A DNA stretch of 20,165 bases, taken from NCBI GenBank assembly GCA_036897625.1, contig JAYMTA010001397.1, forward strand, positions 1 to 20,165, given 5' to 3'. The notes under the pieces are model-generated. The model had not been told where the DNA came from, did not search any database, and worked only from the letters and a program-made list of their open reading frames with translations. Each line of letters opens with the position of its first letter. Position 1 is the first letter of the stretch. This DNA is from Pelargonium cotyledonis. Taxonomy: Eukaryota; Streptophyta; Magnoliopsida; Geraniales; Geraniaceae. Below are positions 1 to 12,200 of this stretch, piece after piece. The translations under genes and the position numbers were made by a program.

Positions 1-60
1 AATAACATATTTATATATGTTTATGAGGAAAAAGACAATATTGGGACAGGAAACTTATAC

Positions 61-1955
61 CTTTACAAGCCGATCCAAAAGATGAGCAGCACTCTGTACA
101 TTGGCATCTGAGTCTGCCGAAAGCTTACACAGCGCATTAAAAATTTGATTGAAGAATATGATAAAGTCTCCTCTAACCACCTGAACATCAGCAAAATATT
201 ATGACTGAAGCATATAAATTTTAGAAAAATGGCCATACAAACAATTTCTCAATACAATCCTACCTTGGCAATGTTGTATAAAGCTTCACAAGCATAATAA
301 CGAACTCTGCTGTCTTGGTCAGAGAAAGAATTAAGCACAGGTGGCACAATTTGCTGGCAAATTTCATCAGGAACAAAAGGAAATCAAGAACACAATGCCA
401 ACATAACAAGGAATAAATAGAAGGAAAATGCTGCATACAAGTTCATAATAATGGATAAAACACAACAGCAAATAACAGCCTGATATGCTAGCATTTGCAG
501 TACATTCAAATGCAAAAATAGCACAGAAACAGCTTGCTCTTTATAATAGGAGCAACTGAACAATTATCAAATCAGCATAATTCCAATCAGAATTGGCTTG
601 CCGGAGAAGGAAAAAAAAGTAAAGACAATTTACTTTATGTCCTCTTTTGTTTTATAAACAGTGCTATATATTTCAAAAATAATAATAACAAGGTGACTGT
701 GAAAGGACACTTGAAGTAGCTGATTCAATCAGATTGTTTCAAGTTCTATGTTAAAGCTCTTTGATCATCAGTGACTATTTTTTCAAACAATGCAGACACA
801 ATTTCCTCCATTTATTATTATATTTTATATATTTTCCTAACACCACAAGCAATTAATACAAATTTGGATCTGAACTTGAGAAACCATTACATGATAATCA
901 CTAATTACTGAATTGTATTCTAGTTACCAAATGAGACAAAAAAAATCCAATGATGGTTATTTAAAAGGAAGCCCACGGATTCATTCTCACACAGCACACA
1001 TCATAAAGAAATCTGTCCACGTCTTGCAAAATACGGTAACCATCACCAACATCCACAAATAAGGAAACCTTAGACAGAATAAGAAACCTTAAGGATAAAC
1101 GGAGAAGAGAGGACCCTGATTCCAAACTTCAAATATAATTTTACAGAACTATAAACCACCAATAAGACTGATACATCTATCAACACCAAGTCACAAACTC
1201 ACTTAACCTAAAAAGAATTGTAAAATGAAACTCCAAATTGTATCATAGATACTGTGCCACCAGATAACTAGTTGGCTAGAATGAGTATTTCAGTCTTTGA
1301 GCAATATCTGAAAGTTTTTTTATATACAAATGTTTCTACTGAAACTATTATCATAATGAATTCTACGAAAAAACTTTATAAATTCAAAGTAGTCCTTATT
1401 TATCAAACAAATATTTTAAAATTTACCAAATACACATTATATATGTTACATATCTGGGAAATCCGATTCCTGACCACTTACCTCGAGGTGTTGAGCAGCT
1501 TCTGAAGTCAATCCAACAGTAGCTGCAGCTAATCCAATCAATCCTCCCTACACAATCAAGCAACAAAAAACTAAAAATCCATTCCACAAACTCATAACAC
1601 ACCAAAATTTAGCCTAGACACCAATGCAATATGAACAACTCCAACTGGTACCTTCCGATGATTAGCCTGCGGCGAGTAGGTGAATTCCGTCGCCATCAAA
1701 TTGATCACAGCCGATATCTTGTCATGATCACCAGCCACCACCAGCTGCTTCACAATCCCCTCAACCTACACAGCACACACAAGCAAAATCGAATCAATAT
1801 GCAATCCACGAAAAAAAATTAAAAATAGTCTCAGGAATCGAGAAGAGAAAATTCCAAGGAGAGACCTCAAGAGCGGCATTTTTGCGCTTCTCGTAGAGCT
1901 TGTCAGAGAGGTTACGGAACACGGAAGCGGGAATCGCAGAGAGCGCGTCGGACAT
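61..1955 (-). CDS. VAC14: VAC14 homolog, PI(3,5)P2 complex scaffold (5' part, exons 1-5)
   Basis: Exons, all joined in phase 0: 1955-1866, 1765-1652, 1547-1482, 353-264 and 180-61. They encode 160 residues; a donor GT at 60-59 follows, so the gene continues past the left edge. The start [20 protein letters not shown] matches plant VAC14 (Arabidopsis At2g01690, from memory) almost residue for residue. The residues after [11 protein letters not shown], roughly 70-160, correspond to the HEAT-like Vac14 Fab1-binding region, with the conserved stretches [20 protein letters not shown] and [15 protein letters not shown]. In the family, VAC14 is the scaffold that holds the FAB1/PIKfyve lipid kinase and a Sac-type (FIG4) phosphatase together at endosomal and vacuolar membranes, controlling PI(3,5)P2 and vacuole shape. 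The start is fixed by family alignment, although an upstream ATG exists in the leader. Intron 3 (354-1481) is the largest. No frameshift or premature stop is visible. Confidence 0.93.
354..1481 (-). other. VAC14 intron 3 (1.1 kb)
   Basis: This intron lies between exons 3 and 4, with donor GTAAGT on the minus strand at its high-coordinate end and acceptor CCAG at its low-coordinate end. It is AT-rich. The open frames inside it (for example 534-719 and 1272-1505 on the plus strand) are short and low-complexity and match no family that I recognise. I see no transposon signature or RNA gene in it. Confidence 0.85.
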
Positions 1956-2534
1956 GGAGAAATTCCCAGCAACTCTTCGATTTGCGATGAAAATTAAAGT
2001 CGTTTTCTGATCATTTCTCGTTGCAACCGGAACATGACAGCTCTCTTCGGCTTTGAATTACACGAGATCGGTGATGTGAAAATTCAGATCTGGCGCCAAC
2101 TGGAGAGAGAATCGGGAAATTTGGAGAAGACGATCTAATTTTCAGTGCTATTGTTACTGTTATTCGAAAAACAATTTGTTATTTTCTGGGATTTTGATTT
2201 CGGATTATCAGCGTTGACACAGCAGTTGCTGTTGTTGAGGAGGAGCTGAGCTCGCCAGAGGCTGGAACTGAAAGGCACTGCGGTGGTTATACGAAATGAC
2301 AATGTTACCCCTAATCCAGAATACAACTGCCTTGTGTGGGTCTATCTAAATTTGGAAATTGACACACAAATTTGATTTGCGAATTTCTGCAGTTCTATAT
2401 ACATTACAATTCAAATCTCATTGCAAAGTTTAGATAGAGACATGCACCAACCAAATTTCTTCTGGATAAGAAAGAAGAGAAGAAAAAAACTTTACTTTAT
2501 TTTTCTGGGCTTCAAATTTCAACTCAACTTTTAT
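1956..2534 (-). promoter_or_regulatory. VAC14 leader and promoter region
   Basis: This is non-coding sequence immediately upstream of the VAC14 start codon (reading on the minus strand). The proximal 350 bases or so contain pyrimidine-rich tracts such as TCTCTCTCCAG and resemble a plant 5' untranslated region. I see no clear TATA box at a defined distance and cannot fix the transcription start. The only open frames are short, apart from the small uORF listed separately. Confidence 0.45.
1994..2035 (-). promoter_or_regulatory. Possible upstream ORF in the VAC14 5' leader (13 codons)
   Basis: On the minus strand an ATG at 2035-2033 opens the frame MFRLQREMIRKRL and stops with TAA at 1996-1994, 38 bases before the VAC14 start codon. 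If transcription starts upstream of about 2040, which is likely because leader-like sequence extends towards about 2330, scanning ribosomes would meet this ATG first. uORFs of this kind often reduce translation of the main ORF. That it lies in the mature transcript is inferred, not shown; the peptide is short and basic and matches nothing that I know. Confidence 0.4.
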
Positions 2535-2760
2535 AGTATCGTAGTTTGAGTAAAATGTGTATCAATTGACTGATATAAGTTTGTATTAGTTACAACTTAA
2601 CTAAACCAATGATGTGATGACACCTCATCAAATTTCACTTATATCCATCAAATGAATTTGCGGGAGAATGAAGTGTCATCATCTCATTAATGCAACTAAT
2701 ATAAAATTATATCAGTCAACTTATGCTAATATTACTCTTAATAATTATGTAACTAGTACC
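2535..2760. mobile_element. MITE-like element with long imperfect inverted repeats
   Basis: A left arm of about 2548-2624 pairs with a right arm of about 2671-2735 as an imperfect inverted repeat. Both arms read TTGACTGATATAA, then a TATTAGTT block, and end near GATGATGACAC or GTGATGACACC. The pairing can be stretched weakly to about 2535 and 2760. The spacer (about 45 bases) has no coding content. Length, AT content, non-coding interior and arm structure fit a non-autonomous MITE or foldback transposon. I could not assign a superfamily or find a convincing target-site duplication, so the ends are approximate. It lies about 600 bases upstream of the VAC14 start and 490 bases beyond the NUP155 stop. 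Confidence 0.6.
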
Positions 2761-3248
2761 AACTAATTTTGGGTGATCTGAATCATAAAATCATTTTTTT
2801 TATGTGAGACCTTCCATTCCCTTGAAAATGATGGATTCTATGCTAAATTATAGGCTAAACCAAGTCAATGGATTTAAATTGTGTAGGCCCTTAAAGATCC
2901 ATTAAAATTGGTAAAAAAATGAATGTTGAGCTGGACACAGAGGTAGCTCTTTCTCCTTAAATCCAAAAACTCACCTTAAACAGTCAGCAGGTAGCGATTA
3001 AATTGTTTGGTCCAACCTCCTTTAGTAAAAAAATTAATTTCACGGGACATTTTAAAAAATTAACATGCGAGTTGCAAAGATAGAGCAAGTAAAACTCGAG
3101 CTGGAAAGGGTCACACAAAATACGTATTTACACTATAAGAGGCTGCTATTTTTTACTGGATCCAACAAGTGTACTAAACACATTTACCACCAGAATGAAA
3201 CATGGCAACATTTTGATACACAATGATGATACAGGGAGTATGAAAGAA
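2761..3248 (-). other. NUP155 3' flank including the probable 3' UTR
   Basis: This stretch follows the NUP155 stop codon at 3251-3249 on the minus strand. It is AT-rich and non-coding and should hold the NUP155 3' untranslated region and polyadenylation site. I could not find a canonical AATAAA on the minus strand close to the stop, so the cleavage site is undetermined. Confidence 0.5.
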
Positions 3249-6200
3249 TCAAAATTTATCACGAGAAAAAGGACTTATTAGGGACTCTTCGAGTTCTCGA
3301 AAGCCTCGATAGACAGCCTTGGTTTGGCTCTGAGGCAGGGACACATTCCGCACCTCTGTCATATACCTGCTGTTCCAAATCTGAATGAGAATAGACACTC
3401 GTAGGAAGATAATTCACTAATACAAGACGAGAATAAAAGATCATATGCCCAAAACAGATCGCTGTGATTACTTCAGTAATGGAAGAATATTGTTAAAGAA
3501 TCCTCCGAAAGGAAAATTGCCAACAAGGATATGCAGTCATGCTTTGATTGCATATAAACAACAATAAGTTGGTGGCTAGTGAAATATGAGCAGGTGTATA
3601 AATTGGGACGTCTATTGGGGTTTAGTTTGTATTAGAACTTTTGTGGAGGAATGAGAATCAAGAATCGGAATGGGAATGAGATTCCAATTTAACATGTTTG
3701 TATTATGGGACGTTTTGTTCATGAGAATCTACTTCCCATTTCCATTCTTGTTTCTCATTCCCATTCCAAAAAAATTAATCCAAACACTACCTAAGTTTAT
3801 CATAATTTATTGAGAATTTTACACTACTGTTTGCTTCAAATGCAAATAGGAGGAGAAAAATGGAAGTTGACCTGTTTGCAGCACTTGTGATCTTGTCGCG
3901 AACCCCTTGGTTAATGACTGCTGTTTGCTCTGGTGAGAAAGTTCCACCTAAAATCAAAGATGCTCCAGTAGCACTTGTACCTATTCTCTGAGCAAAGGTA
4001 GACATTGCCCATTCACGGAGTACCACTAACACGGATCTCAGAAGTCGTAACCTAAGATTTGGTGATGATAAAATAGCACCATTTGATAATAGTTGATCAT
4101 ATGTATTTAACACTGGCTCCGCAGAACCCTTGCAAGCAGCAAGAAGAGCCCTTGCAATATCTTCATCTCCAACAACTTCAATTCCTGAATTAAGTCTCTC
4201 CTACAATAAATAAATGAAGTGACGCTCATTAGATATAACCAAAATAATGCCTGATGGAAATATTTATTTCGGATAGTATATCGATTGTCTACGCATCAAC
4301 TCAGGCATTGTGCTATTGTAAATAAAAATTAAAAAACTTAATCAACAACAAAAAAATTGCAGTGAAAAGATGCTTAAATGATGTTGTGTGTATATGTACC
4401 AGTGCCGCCTTTTCAAGATGAAGACATATAGTTTCTAATGGTAAAACTGCTCCATCTCCAGGATAAATGCGGGAACCAACTCTCTTCAACACCGAACAGG
4501 CTTCAGCAATGCCACCCCTTGAAAGAGCCTGATCGACAAGTCTAGTCCAGGTTTCTCTTAGGAAGCTGCTATCAGTGTCACCCGAATTGTTTGCAAAATA
4601 CAGCATTTCCAAACATATCTAAAAACAGAAAACACAAACATGGGATTTCATTATGAAATGAAGAACCAAAAAAACATTTATAATGTTTTAAACGACTAAT
4701 TATATTCATCACAAGTCTTTTTTTTTTTTTTTTATCAGCAAGGGTACAAACACCGAGACTCGAACCTGAGACCTTGAGGGACCAAGTAAGATCAATCACT
4801 TGCCCTACTGAGTGCTTGTTACATACACTACATGTTCATCACAAGTTAAATTTCCATCATTGCACACTTGTATAGGTTTGGGATAATGGCATATTTATAA
4901 CACCACAACTCAACAGAGACAGTACATGTATAGCATGTAGTGTGTGTTTAGTCCAACAGTCAGCATTAATAGAGAATTAATAAGACGCACAACCATGAGT
5001 CTAGAATAAAGTAGCCATTTGTTGTGTGGTATTTGAGGAGAATAGCGAGATCAAGTCCAAGAGTCAGGAACAAGAAGACAGATGATATGGGGCAGAGATG
5101 AACGGAGTGAGAAAATAATGTGGTTAGGCCATAAGACCTACATACCACATGCCCAAAGGACTAAAAACATTTTCATTAACTTGATGTGTTTAGAACAATG
5201 AACACATTTGTAATGGGTGTAGAAGATGCACATAGTAAGAAACAAACTACAAGATTCACTCTATTAATTATCTCAATCTTATAATTTGCTCTATCAAATC
5301 CCATATTTACTAATCAAATCTCATGATTTACTGCATGCCATTTATTTAAATGAAGAACAAAATATACTTAAAAAAAAAAAAAAAAAAAAAACAGTGAAGA
5401 GTATTAAGAGATTTTCATATTCTAAAGATCAAATAAAGTGAAAGATAAAGAGAAAAAATAAAAATAAATAAAATAAAATAAAGTGAAAGATAACACATTG
5501 ATTGACTGACGAAGCACAATAGCACAAGAAGCATACCTCCCAAAGCTCAAATGGAACTGCATATTCATTATACAGTTGAGTTATACTCTTTAAATCTAAG
5601 GACAGCTCCTTGGCCTTCTCCCTTGTAACATTTGCAAAATCCGCATCAGCAGAGAACCCATCGTCAGGAACTGAATCAGATGTGCTAGGTGGAGCTTCTA
5701 ACCTGGAAGCTATAGCCTCCAGTTCTTCCTTTATGTTTATTTGAAATTTGAGGACATTCAGCTTCCCTTCTAGCAAATCTAGCAATCCATTGTCAAATGT
5801 GCCTCGTGTAGAACCTACCTGACCATCACTGTTACTACCATTCTTTGCCTGTAGAACTGCATTACTTAGGTATTGTTGCCTGACATTGACAAAAAGCAAA
5901 TAATTCCAGGGAAATTCAGAACTTGCAAACAGAAGAGGTGACTTCAAGTTGCTTAGTTTAGATCTAAAAAGAAATTAAGAGGTGGGCAGAGGAAATGAGG
6001 AATAGCCTATGTCAAGGTGTTGCGTGTCTGAGTGAGAGCATGTATGATAAGATTAGATTCAAGAGATTGAATATATTTAAGTCAGCAATACTAATGCGCT
6101 GAATTATTGGTGTGAGTGATGTAATTATGAAAGAAACAAGAAAAGAAAAGAATTGGAGCTTGAGAAACTGCAAACTACAGAATAATAAATGTTTCAGAAG

Positions 6201-9200
6201 GTTACGCTGAGGCATTTTCTCACTTGAGATAAACACAAACCAAGGATCGATTCAAATCTGTTTGATGCCAACTTCACCTTGCCAGAAGCAAGTAGAAACA
6301 GAAGCACTAACTAAAACATGCAGAAATTATTAAAAGTGATTGTGAAAAACATTTACCTTTCTTCTAGAGTTGGATTAACTCTAGTATCAGTTGAGCGTCT
6401 CTCAGCGAGGCGAAGCAATACATGAGCTGCAAGTATATGTTGTCGCTTCAACACATAATAGCGTGCCAGAAGATCAAAGTAGTTGGCTTGATCATGTAAA
6501 ATAGGTGCTCCTGATTGACCCATTGGAGAAGTCAATGATGTTACTGCAGAAACAGCTCGAACCTATGGGACAGAGAAAAAAATATGAGATAATTTAAAAT
6601 TTATTCAAAATCAACAATTTTAGAAAAATTGAAAAGAATATGCTCAATATATTCATAGTGTTTGAGCGTGTACATAATATTTCCTATGCTTTGATTACAA
6701 CCAGAAAGGGAGGAGAATAAAAAAATAACCTCTTGAATAGGTTCACGACCAGCAGTCTGCAAAAAAGGCACTAGATCAGGTCCTCCATACTCCAACAATT
6801 CATTCTCAAGACCCAACTCAATCATTGAGCGGTAGAGATACTCATGAAATAATTTGTCCGATGATTGGACGCCGAGCTGAACAATCTGACATATATATTT
6901 CTTTCGAGAGGTCTGATCAAGGACAGACAGTGTAGCAGAAAGTCTAGGAGATCCGAATTCCCTACGTGAAGCCTCGCCTTTCAAAGAACGCAAAGCACTG
7001 ATAATAATTTCATAGCATTGCTCTCGCTGAGCAAGTGCATGTTCCCGTACTGCTGCGTCAATTTGATCATTGAATGCATCACCCGCAGGATCAAGAATCT
7101 GTGCCTTTTGTAGAGGTAAGCGGACTACAGCTTCATAAAATCTGCAATTTCTCTCCTATCAGCTATAAGATATGATGTGTTTATTACATACAAGTAACAA
7201 AAAAAATACTGACTTCAGGGTTCATCTTGACAATAAACGTCACCTTAAGTCCTCAAACCTCTTGCAAACAGTTCGTAAATCAGCAGATTCTGGAACCCTA
7301 CTTAAGGCATTGAAGGCCTCTCTTGCAAGGTTCTCCTTCTCCTCAATAGTTGATGTTGAAGCAGCCCTCTCAAGACATTCCACAGCTAAGAAAAACTTGT
7401 GATCAGACTCCTTGTAATAACTTGGACAACCTTCTCGTAATCTCCCACTTATATCATCAACTGTACCCCTACCATCGGGACCAGTATAATACTGGATCAA
7501 TACATGACACAAATTATGGAAAATGATTAATATGAAGCATAGACATGCCAGAAATCACCAGAACAATCAAATAAACATGTATGGGGAAAACGTAATTCCA
7601 TTCACTAATATTGAAAGCTCTATATGGGGTTCCTTCATGAGCTGGACCTCAACTAGCATTACCTCCATCAGAGCAGATATAAGCCTTGTAGCAAGGTGGT
7701 CACCCTCCTCAGAACAAACTAACTGATGGAATGTCAACTGAAGCAAAGCCTGCCTGAGTGTAGCATCAAAACCCTGAACCAAGCGTGTGACATGATGCTG
7801 AGCAAGTAGTTGCAGCAAAAACAGAGCTTCACCAGATCTAAGGAGCAAAAGCCTGATGCATTCAATAGCCCTCACCTATAGAGCAACAGAAAAAAACATT
7901 GACCAACAATAATGTATTAAATATCAAAACATGTATACATTCTAGCTATTTCAATATACCTCCATGGCAGTTAATTCTGCAGGACTATATGGCAATCTCC
8001 GCCTTTTATTAGATACCACACCACCATTAGACTCAATGTTGCGTGAGTATGCACCAAATAAGTTTCTTGCCATACTCCTGTCACCAGCAGCTAATTCTGA
8101 ACCAGTTCCTAATAGAATAGAAACAGTCGAGTCGCCTAAACCAGCCACACAACCATAAAGTCCTCTCCTCTGTTTCTTCCTAGATCTTAGAAACTTCTCC
8201 AAAGAACGAATCTTATTTTCAAGAATTTGCATAGCACCAACAGATAGTCTGCATACAAACACCCCACTCTCAGATAAATCATCAGTAGACCTTAAACCAC
8301 CTTTTGTGACCATGACAGGGAGTTCCCAGAGAGGAAACAGAAACCTTGATGAACACAAGCACAACCCTTCATGTGCACCAGAAAATAAAGGTTCAGCTTC
8401 CTGAACAACCTGCCCCATGCTGAATCCTCCAGTTGTTGTTCTAGGGTTTGACAATGCATTACTACCTTCAAGTTGTGGCATGCCAACAATTCGTGGGTCC
8501 TCAAAAGCTTCAGCTGCTTTTTCAGAAACAATACTCGTAATTACCGTTTCAGAGTGGACAATCCTTGCAGCTAGCATTAAACACATTGCAGCTGCCTCAC
8601 CAGCTCCAAAACGACTTAAAAAATCCTCTAAGATTGATCTAGGTGAGTTGGATTCAAAAAGTCTCCTAAGAATGTCCACAGGTCTGTTGACAACTACTTC
8701 CATCATGCCCATAGTACTGAAAACAACTATTCTCCTGCGTGGTAATACATGTTGGGTAGAAAGATCACCCCTAGACCAAAGTTTTCGAGACACTTTCTCA
8801 TAAGACTCCCCAGAGCTTTCAAACCCACAAAATTCAAGTTCTGAATACAGTGCTTGAACAGTAGATGCAGTCCCAGGCAGGGGCAGAACATCAGCCACAA
8901 AAAGCATTCTGCCCTCAACTGGTAGGGAAGACACAGATTCACGTAATGCCCTAGAGTTCCTAGCTCCCGAACCAAAAGCACCAGAGAGAGATGATTGGGT
9001 ACTTGGATCCCTATTCACTACGAGAAGAGAAGACATGGTAGGTGGAGATGAGTCAGAAAGGACAAAAGTCCCAGCAGAGTAATATGCTGTTTCAACCTTC
9101 ATAGTTAGATCATCATTCTGAGGTCTAGCAGCAAGAGACAAAGCTCCAAAGGGTAGTCCGCCACTGACCCCGAGAGGAGGTGAAGGCCTAGTAGTCACAA

Positions 9201-12200
9201 CTTTTAAACAGCTTGGCTTATAACTATTACCGCCAAATACACCCAAACCACTATTGTTTCCACTAGATGGAGAAGTGGAAAGATACATTCTTCTGCCATC
9301 TGATAGAACAACAACAAGGTGTAGCCACTTCGATTCCATCGTGGATATAGGCGAAATGCAAACTATTGATGGCTTAGTTGATCGATTAGGGGCTCGAGGC
9401 CCAGTTGATTGTCTGCCTCCATGATATCCATCCTTCTGATTAATCAAATTGCGTTCTTCTGCCAATTTCTTCAGTGGTCCATCTCCATTTGGCCCCAGAA
9501 CATAAACCTGAAGTTTCATCTCTTCAGTTCGTGCATATAAAATTTGTCTCTCATAATCAAAAACCATTTCTATTATGGGGTCAACAGCCCCAAACTTAAA
9601 TACATTTGGTATAACCCACCTGAAAGCCAACAAGGTCCTTATCAGGTCAATAAAAAGCATACACAAAAATAATCTCAAACATTTAAGTAATGACCAGTCC
9701 AGAAGCAAACTGTCTCTTGAAAGTCGAGACAAGATTTGAGCTAAAATACCACTTTTAAATAATGGTTCCAACATTAATATGAAATAAACATTCAATTCCG
9801 GAATACATATGTTTATATAAGCAAAAATAATCAATATTAGACATACGATATCTTCTATAACCATTGGATCAGGTAACATTGCATCGGGCAACATACCTTG
9901 AAATGACACTTCCTAGACCAGCAGTGAGGCAAACTTTACGACAACGCTTATGCCAACCTGAACCAGTCGTGTAATGCATCTCATAAATGTGGCCATCACG
10001 ACCAGCCAGGAAAATACGGCCTTTATCAGTACAAGTAACACAAGTCATGGTGATTCTGTCAGATGGTACTACATACTCCGGCAAAGGCTGTAATGAAACA
10101 TCTGCATAAGGATCAGTACCATCACCCCCTCCAGAGCAACATACACCTACAAGAATTAACTGGCACAAAAGACACCGGAGAATAAGAAACCAATAAAGAT
10201 CGCCGGCCTTAATCAGGCACCATAGATAATCAACATTACTATACATTCGAGAGAAAACACAAGTCAATAAATATACAGAGAAAATAAAAAAAGTATTTTT
10301 CTTATCATCATGGGTGTTTATCGTATAGGACACTGCTGAACCTATGTTGTACAGTTCTTGTGAAGTTCTTGATTCGTTGTTGTATTTTATATTTTTATGA
10401 ACTGAAAAGTACAGAACATAAATGATTCAATACATAGAATCTTGACAACAAAAGACAATCAAGAAGATATAGATGGCCATCATTTTGAATCTATCTTCAT
10501 TTTCAACCCTCCCCCTGAAGCTAGAGCAAATCATACGTACCATGCTTGCTACGTACCATGCTTGCTAAGTTAATATTCAAAAATATATCATGCACAATTG
10601 GTCATAACAACAGTTCTCCAATCTGACCGGTTTACAAATCAAATTAGTTCAAGGCCTCATCATTTTTTGTTTGTTTGTTTGTTTCTAAAAAAAATTAACA
10701 ACAATTTTTCCCCGCTCCAGCTCAGTAGGGAACCAATTCAGAAGCATGACTTTTCATTTTTTAACCCCTAGAAAATATATTGAAGGATAATAAATATAAA
10801 TAATGGCCAAGAAATATTGATATTACTGCAATATTGAATACATTTTAGTAAACAGAATGCACTAACTTGCAACTGGGAGAGTAAAAAATGTAATTCTAAC
10901 AAAATACATATCAAAACAAAAATACACAGAAGTACACCAGAAAAGCTAAGAGATTTTAGTACCTCGACAGGGGTTGCTAAAATTAAAAGATATTGTATAG
11001 CTTCAATAAATATGCCAGGCTTGGATTTGGCAAGGCCTACAGCACATATTGCTTGTTCTTCTCCACTGTACTCAGGACATTGACCATCCCTAATAAGAGA
11101 TATTGTTGGAAACCATGTAAATAGGGAAATCCGGTATAATCGTTCACAAATTTATAGATATATTAATATTAACAAGACTTCATATCAATTTTTATTACAT
11201 GCCCAATTTGATTAGTTGCCCATAAAATTGGTTACAAGGTGCACAAGAAGTAAAGACAGAGAATTCCTTCCAAACAAATCCAAGTAAAAAAATTCTTACT
11301 GACAATTATCTAGAATTTTTTTTTTTTTTCTTTCTTTCTTTCTAATATCATACCTCTTACATATGAAGCTGCAGTGCCATATTATTTAAAAGAATACCAT
11401 CACAAGAGAGCACCAAAGAGTTTATATATGAATCCAAATTTAACAATCTATAAAATTCTAATTCGTTATCAAGTTTAGCTCAAGAGTATAAGGTGTGACT
11501 TAGAAAACTCATTCAATCCCTTGATTGTGATCAATTTACACAACTTTCTCTCCAAGTCTTCATTCCAAAAGTGAACGCATCAACTTTTAGCGTAGTTCAG
11601 TTTGGAGGCAGTTGTTACCCATTTCACAAACACTTATAGCTAATAGTTTGTATACCGCATGTCTCTAAAGATACAAATATTACTCACCATTTGTCAAAAC
11701 ACCAAAGAAACAAGGAATTATCAACTGATGCCCATGCCCGATGTATTTCTGGAAATATTCCACATAAAGCAGTTCCTTCCCCACTAGCTGCATTGTACCT
11801 TTCAATTAGTACAGGAGGCAATTCCCAAGTATCCACCACTTCAACAAATGGAGGCCACTGCAATGGAATTAGCCAGTGTTATATAGAGAAGGAAAATAAA
11901 TCCAAAACCATCCACCCTAGGCATCTAGCAGATTATTATAATTGATACCATCCAAAAATAACCCTATCAAATTGTGACCCAATTATCACATTATGAGATT
12001 AAACTTGTCCTGAATTGGAGCACATGTAATATGATATTGTAGTGTCCAGGCTCATGCCAGAGAGAGAATATGATATCAGTTTCTATACTACTCTACTACA
12101 TTAAGGTAGATGGGAAAAGAGAGTAGAACATAGTAACTAAAGACCAAGTTTCTCTTTAAGAAATCCACTTCCTTTTCAACAAAGGTTGTAATAACACGGC

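Noticed and set aside
4753-4816. Possible tRNA gene, because of A-box and B-box motifs
   Set aside because: No cloverleaf can be formed, and the poly-A tail plus the flanking duplication show a SINE.
6240-6262. B-box-like GGATCGATTCAAATC in NUP155 intron 9
   Set aside because: No A-box at the proper distance, no poly-A tail and no duplication; probably chance.
8417-8803. 128-codon plus-strand open frame
   Set aside because: It is antisense to NUP155 exon 5, whose reading frame is strongly supported. It has no recognisable domain and is a shadow frame.
9620-9909. Open frame extending from NUP155 exon 5 upstream through intron 4 to a Met
   Set aside because: The 277-bp intron happens to lack stops in the exon 5 frame, but it has good GT/AG ends, and exon 4 joins exon 5 exactly at the conserved SVISRWVIPN. 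Retention from exon 4 would hit a stop.
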